A stretch of DNA of 6,707 nucleotides, taken from NCBI GenBank assembly GCA_031258665.1, contig JAIRML010000048.1, positions 1 to 6,707 on the forward strand, given 5' to 3'. Below the pieces are notes generated by a model. The model saw only the letters and a list, made by a program, of their open reading frames with translations, did not search any database and was not told where the DNA came from. The position numbers and the translations under genes are program-made. The DNA comes from Oscillospiraceae bacterium. GTDB lineage: Bacteria; Bacillota; Clostridia; Oscillospirales; UBA929. Of the stretch, positions 4,785 to 6,707 are shown piece by piece; the stretch's first letter is position 1; the number at the start of each line of letters is the position of its first letter.

Positions 4785-5987
4785 ATGAAACCGGCATGCG
4801 CGGCGCCGCCGGCGAGACAGGAACTGGAGAGCAGGATCGACAGACTGCGCGCGGCTCTCGACGCGCGGGACAACGCGTGGGACATTGCCCTGGTCGCCGA
4901 CAAGGTCAACCAATATTACTTGACGGGCACGATGCAGGATGGGCTGTTTTTGTTGAAGCGGGACGGCGCCTTTGCCTATTTTGCGCGCAAAAGCTTTCAG
5001 CGCGCGCGGCGGGAGTCGCCGCTGCCGCCTATATACCCCATGACGAGTTACCGCGATGTGGCGCGGCACCTGGGCCCGTCGCCGGTCAGGGCCTATCTTG
5101 AGATGGAGGTCGTCACCTGCGCGATGTGCGAGCGGCTTCAAAAGCACCTCCCCCTGCGCGAAATCGCCGCCTTAGACGGGGTGATCGGCGCGGTCAGAGC
5201 CGTGAAGAGCCCCTATGAGCTTGCCTGCATGGAGGCCTCCGGGCGGGCGCACGCGTACCTGCTGGAGACGGTGGTGCCGGGCCTCCTGCGCGAGGGCATG
5301 AGCGAAGCGGATCTGGCCATGCAGCTGTATGAGGCCATGGTCGCGCTCGGCCACCACGGCGTGACGCGCTTCGCGCGGTTCCAGACCGACGTGGCCCTCG
5401 GCCAGGTGGCCTTCGGCGAAAACGCGATCTACCCCTCAAACTTTTACGGCCCCGGCGGGATGAAAGGGCTCTGCCCCGCCGCGCCCCTCCTGGGGGACAG
5501 CGCCCGGCTCCTCCAAAAGGGCGACATCGTCTACCTGGACGTCGGCTTCGGCGTACAGGGCTATCACACCGACCGGTCGCAGGCCTACTGCTTCGGGGCA
5601 ACCCCTTCGGACGAGGCGCTGCGGCTGCACCGCGCCTGTCTGGCGCTTCAGAAACAAGTCGCCTCGCTCCTCAGACCGGGGGCGATCCCGCACGAGATCT
5701 ACGCCTCTGTGACCGCGGACCTCGACGACGACTTCCGAGAGAACTTCATGGGCGTGGGCGACGACTGCCTCAAGTTTTTGGGGCACGGCGTCGGCCTCTA
5801 TGTGGACGAAACCCCTGTGCTGGCGCCGGGCTTTCACGAACCGCTGCAAGAAAATATGGCCCTCGCCGTCGAGCCGAAGAAAAGTGTGCCGGGTGTCGGT
5901 CTGCTGGGCGGCGAAGACACCTACCTCGTCACGCCGGGCGGGGGGCGCTGCCTCACGGGGGGGGAGAAGGACATCTTGGTGGTGTGA
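4785..5987 (+). CDS. M24-family metallopeptidase (Xaa-Pro aminopeptidase/prolidase type)
   Basis: Family M24 enzymes use two metal ions in a pita-bread fold to remove N-terminal residues or split dipeptides, often next to proline. The 400-residue protein has an N-terminal creatinase-like domain (about 15-140, including ALVADKVNQYYLTG) and a C-terminal catalytic domain (about 143-395). The five expected ligands are present: D252 in YLDVG, D263 in HTDRSQ, H334 in LGHGVGL, E363 in AVEPK and E377 in GGEDTY. The second-aspartate motif reads HTDRSQ instead of the common D-x-T-R-T, so substrate preference may differ from classical PepP or PepQ. There is no signal peptide or membrane segment, so it is probably cytosolic. 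The ATG has GGGAG (4771-4775) 9 bases upstream. It is monocistronic, divergent from fba and convergent with fliH, so context gives no substrate. A creatinase-like hydrolase is the main alternative. Confidence 0.85.
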   Translation: MKPACAAPPARQELESRIDRLRAALDARDNAWDIALVADKVNQYYLTGTMQDGLFLLKRDGAFAYFARKSFQRARRESPLPPIYPMTSYRDVARHLGPSPVRAYLEMEVVTCAMCERLQKHLPLREIAALDGVIGAVRAVKSPYELACMEASGRAHAYLLETVVPGLLREGMSEADLAMQLYEAMVALGHHGVTRFARFQTDVALGQVAFGENAIYPSNFYGPGGMKGLCPAAPLLGDSARLLQKGDIVYLDVGFGVQGYHTDRSQAYCFGATPSDEALRLHRACLALQKQVASLLRPGAIPHEIYASVTADLDDDFRENFMGVGDDCLKFLGHGVGLYVDETPVLAPGFHEPLQENMALAVEPKKSVPGVGLLGGEDTYLVTPGGGRCLTGGEKDILVV

Positions 5988-5992
5988 CGCCC

Positions 5993-6707
5993 CTACCCGT
6001 CGTCGTCGCTCTCGATCCCGAAATTCCGGCCGATCTGCGCCACCTGGGCGGCGGCGCCGGCGTCGATCGCGCCGCCCTCGGTTTCGATCAGGCAGCCGCC
6101 GTACCCCACAGTGGGGTCGTTGACCACACTGGCTGTGAGGCTCCCGGTCGGCGTGTGCATCGTCACCTCTCTGGCCTTGAAGAAGCGCACGTACTCGCTC
6201 GGGTTCACCCGCAGCGTCACGTGTGTCTCCGCCTTGACGCCGGCCAACGCGGTGCGCAGCATGGACAAAAACGCGCTCTCGTTGTGGTCCAGTTCGTACC
6301 CCAAGACCTTCTTCGCGACCTCCAGCGCCAGTGTGAGGATGCGCGGCTCCATCTGTTCCAGTGAGGCGGCGCGCGCCGCCTCGGCCCGCCCAATGAGGTC
6401 GTCGGCGTCGGCCTGCGCGCGGGCGAGCAGGCCGGCCACTTCGTCCCGCGCGGCCGTGAGCCCCTTTTGAAAGCCGTCCTCCTGCGCCGAGGCCCGCAGC
6501 GACACGGCGGCGCGCTCCGCCTCGGCCACGAGGGCGGAGGCCTCCCTCCGGGCGTCCTCTAGGAGCATCGTCACCTCCTCCTGCGCGGCGGCGATCAGCT
6601 CGTCGTAGGCCGCCTGCACATCGACCTCCGGGGGGGCACTCTCCGGCGGCGCGGCGGCGCCCCCGACAGACGGCGGCGGCGCCAAAGACACCTGCGCGGC
6701 CTTGATG
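5993..6707 (-). CDS. fliH: Flagellar assembly protein FliH (5' end beyond the right edge)
   Basis: FliH regulates the export ATPase FliI and links it to the flagellar C-ring and export gate at the cytoplasmic membrane. The visible 237 residues begin I-K-A-A-Q-V-S-L, like the I-I-K-x-x-Q-V near the start of FliH proteins, so only a few N-terminal codons are missing. A GTG at 6691 in this frame is therefore unlikely to be the true start. After a proline-rich linker (about 9-27) comes a long Ala/Glu/Arg-rich coiled coil (about 30-118), then the FliH C-terminal domain with ALEVAKKVLG (127-136), LRVNPSEY (165-172) and NDPTVGYGGCLIETEGG (196-212). The tail is acidic (SDDDG). The alternatives, V-type ATPase subunit E or a type III secretion SctL protein, share this fold but fit the GGCLIETEGGAID motif and N-terminus less well. 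No fliI follows it. Confidence 0.85.
   Translation of the reverse strand, partial: IKAAQVSLAPPPSVGGAAAPPESAPPEVDVQAAYDELIAAAQEEVTMLLEDARREASALVAEAERAAVSLRASAQEDGFQKGLTAARDEVAGLLARAQADADDLIGRAEAARAASLEQMEPRILTLALEVAKKVLGYELDHNESAFLSMLRTALAGVKAETHVTLRVNPSEYVRFFKAREVTMHTPTGSLTASVVNDPTVGYGGCLIETEGGAIDAGAAAQVAQIGRNFGIESDDDG

Noticed and set aside
4634..5147. Minus-strand open frames opposite the start of the peptidase gene
   Set aside because: They overlap the peptidase coding region and its promoter, lack ribosome binding sites and family motifs, and are shadows of the real gene.
5993..6691. FliH starting at the GTG at 6691
   Set aside because: The frame stays open to the window edge and the residues just upstream (I-K-A-A-Q) match the conserved FliH N-terminus, so the start is outside the window.

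Overview
The window (6,707 bases, strongly GC-rich) looks like chromosomal DNA of a flagellated, high-GC member of the Firmicutes, most likely of the Clostridia. The evidence is a short-form HisG paired with a separate HisZ, strong purine-rich Shine-Dalgarno sites about 7 bases before the start codons, sigma-A-type promoters, a clostridial-style class II fructose-bisphosphate aldolase and a FliH-type flagellar protein. No transposase, phage gene, CRISPR array, tRNA or rRNA was seen.

Layout from left to right. Positions 1-3179 (minus strand) hold the start of a histidine biosynthesis operon, hisZ-hisG-hisD, followed by the first codons of a further gene that is probably hisC and is cut by the left edge. 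All junctions are stop/start overlaps (GTGA, TGATG, ATGA). The operon has a near-consensus promoter (TTGACA-17-TATCAT) at 3224-3252. A 20-base inverted repeat (TACTTTA-6-TAAAGTA) sits at the expected transcription start and is a good operator candidate. Positions 3180-3519 contain no gene. They carry this promoter and operator plus a run of perfect hairpins, two of which have T-tracts on the minus strand and look like terminators for the upstream aldolase gene.

Positions 3520-4455 (minus strand) encode class II fructose-bisphosphate aldolase (fba). Positions 4456-4784 are a gene-free divergent promoter region with an fba promoter, one or two promoters for the plus-strand gene, and a perfect 23-bp stem hairpin with a 4-base loop. 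Positions 4785-5987 (plus strand) encode an M24-family metallopeptidase (Xaa-Pro aminopeptidase/prolidase type) with all five metal ligands. Only five bases after its stop, the 3' end of a convergent fliH gene begins (5993 to the right edge, minus strand). fliH runs out of the window at its 5' end.

The genes form four unrelated functional units: histidine biosynthesis, glycolysis, peptide turnover and flagellar export. I do not see a novel multi-gene system. The points most worth a second look are regulatory or architectural: the his operator, the 23-bp hairpin between the divergent promoters, the hairpin-dense his/fba spacer, and fliH ending its cluster without the usual fliI.
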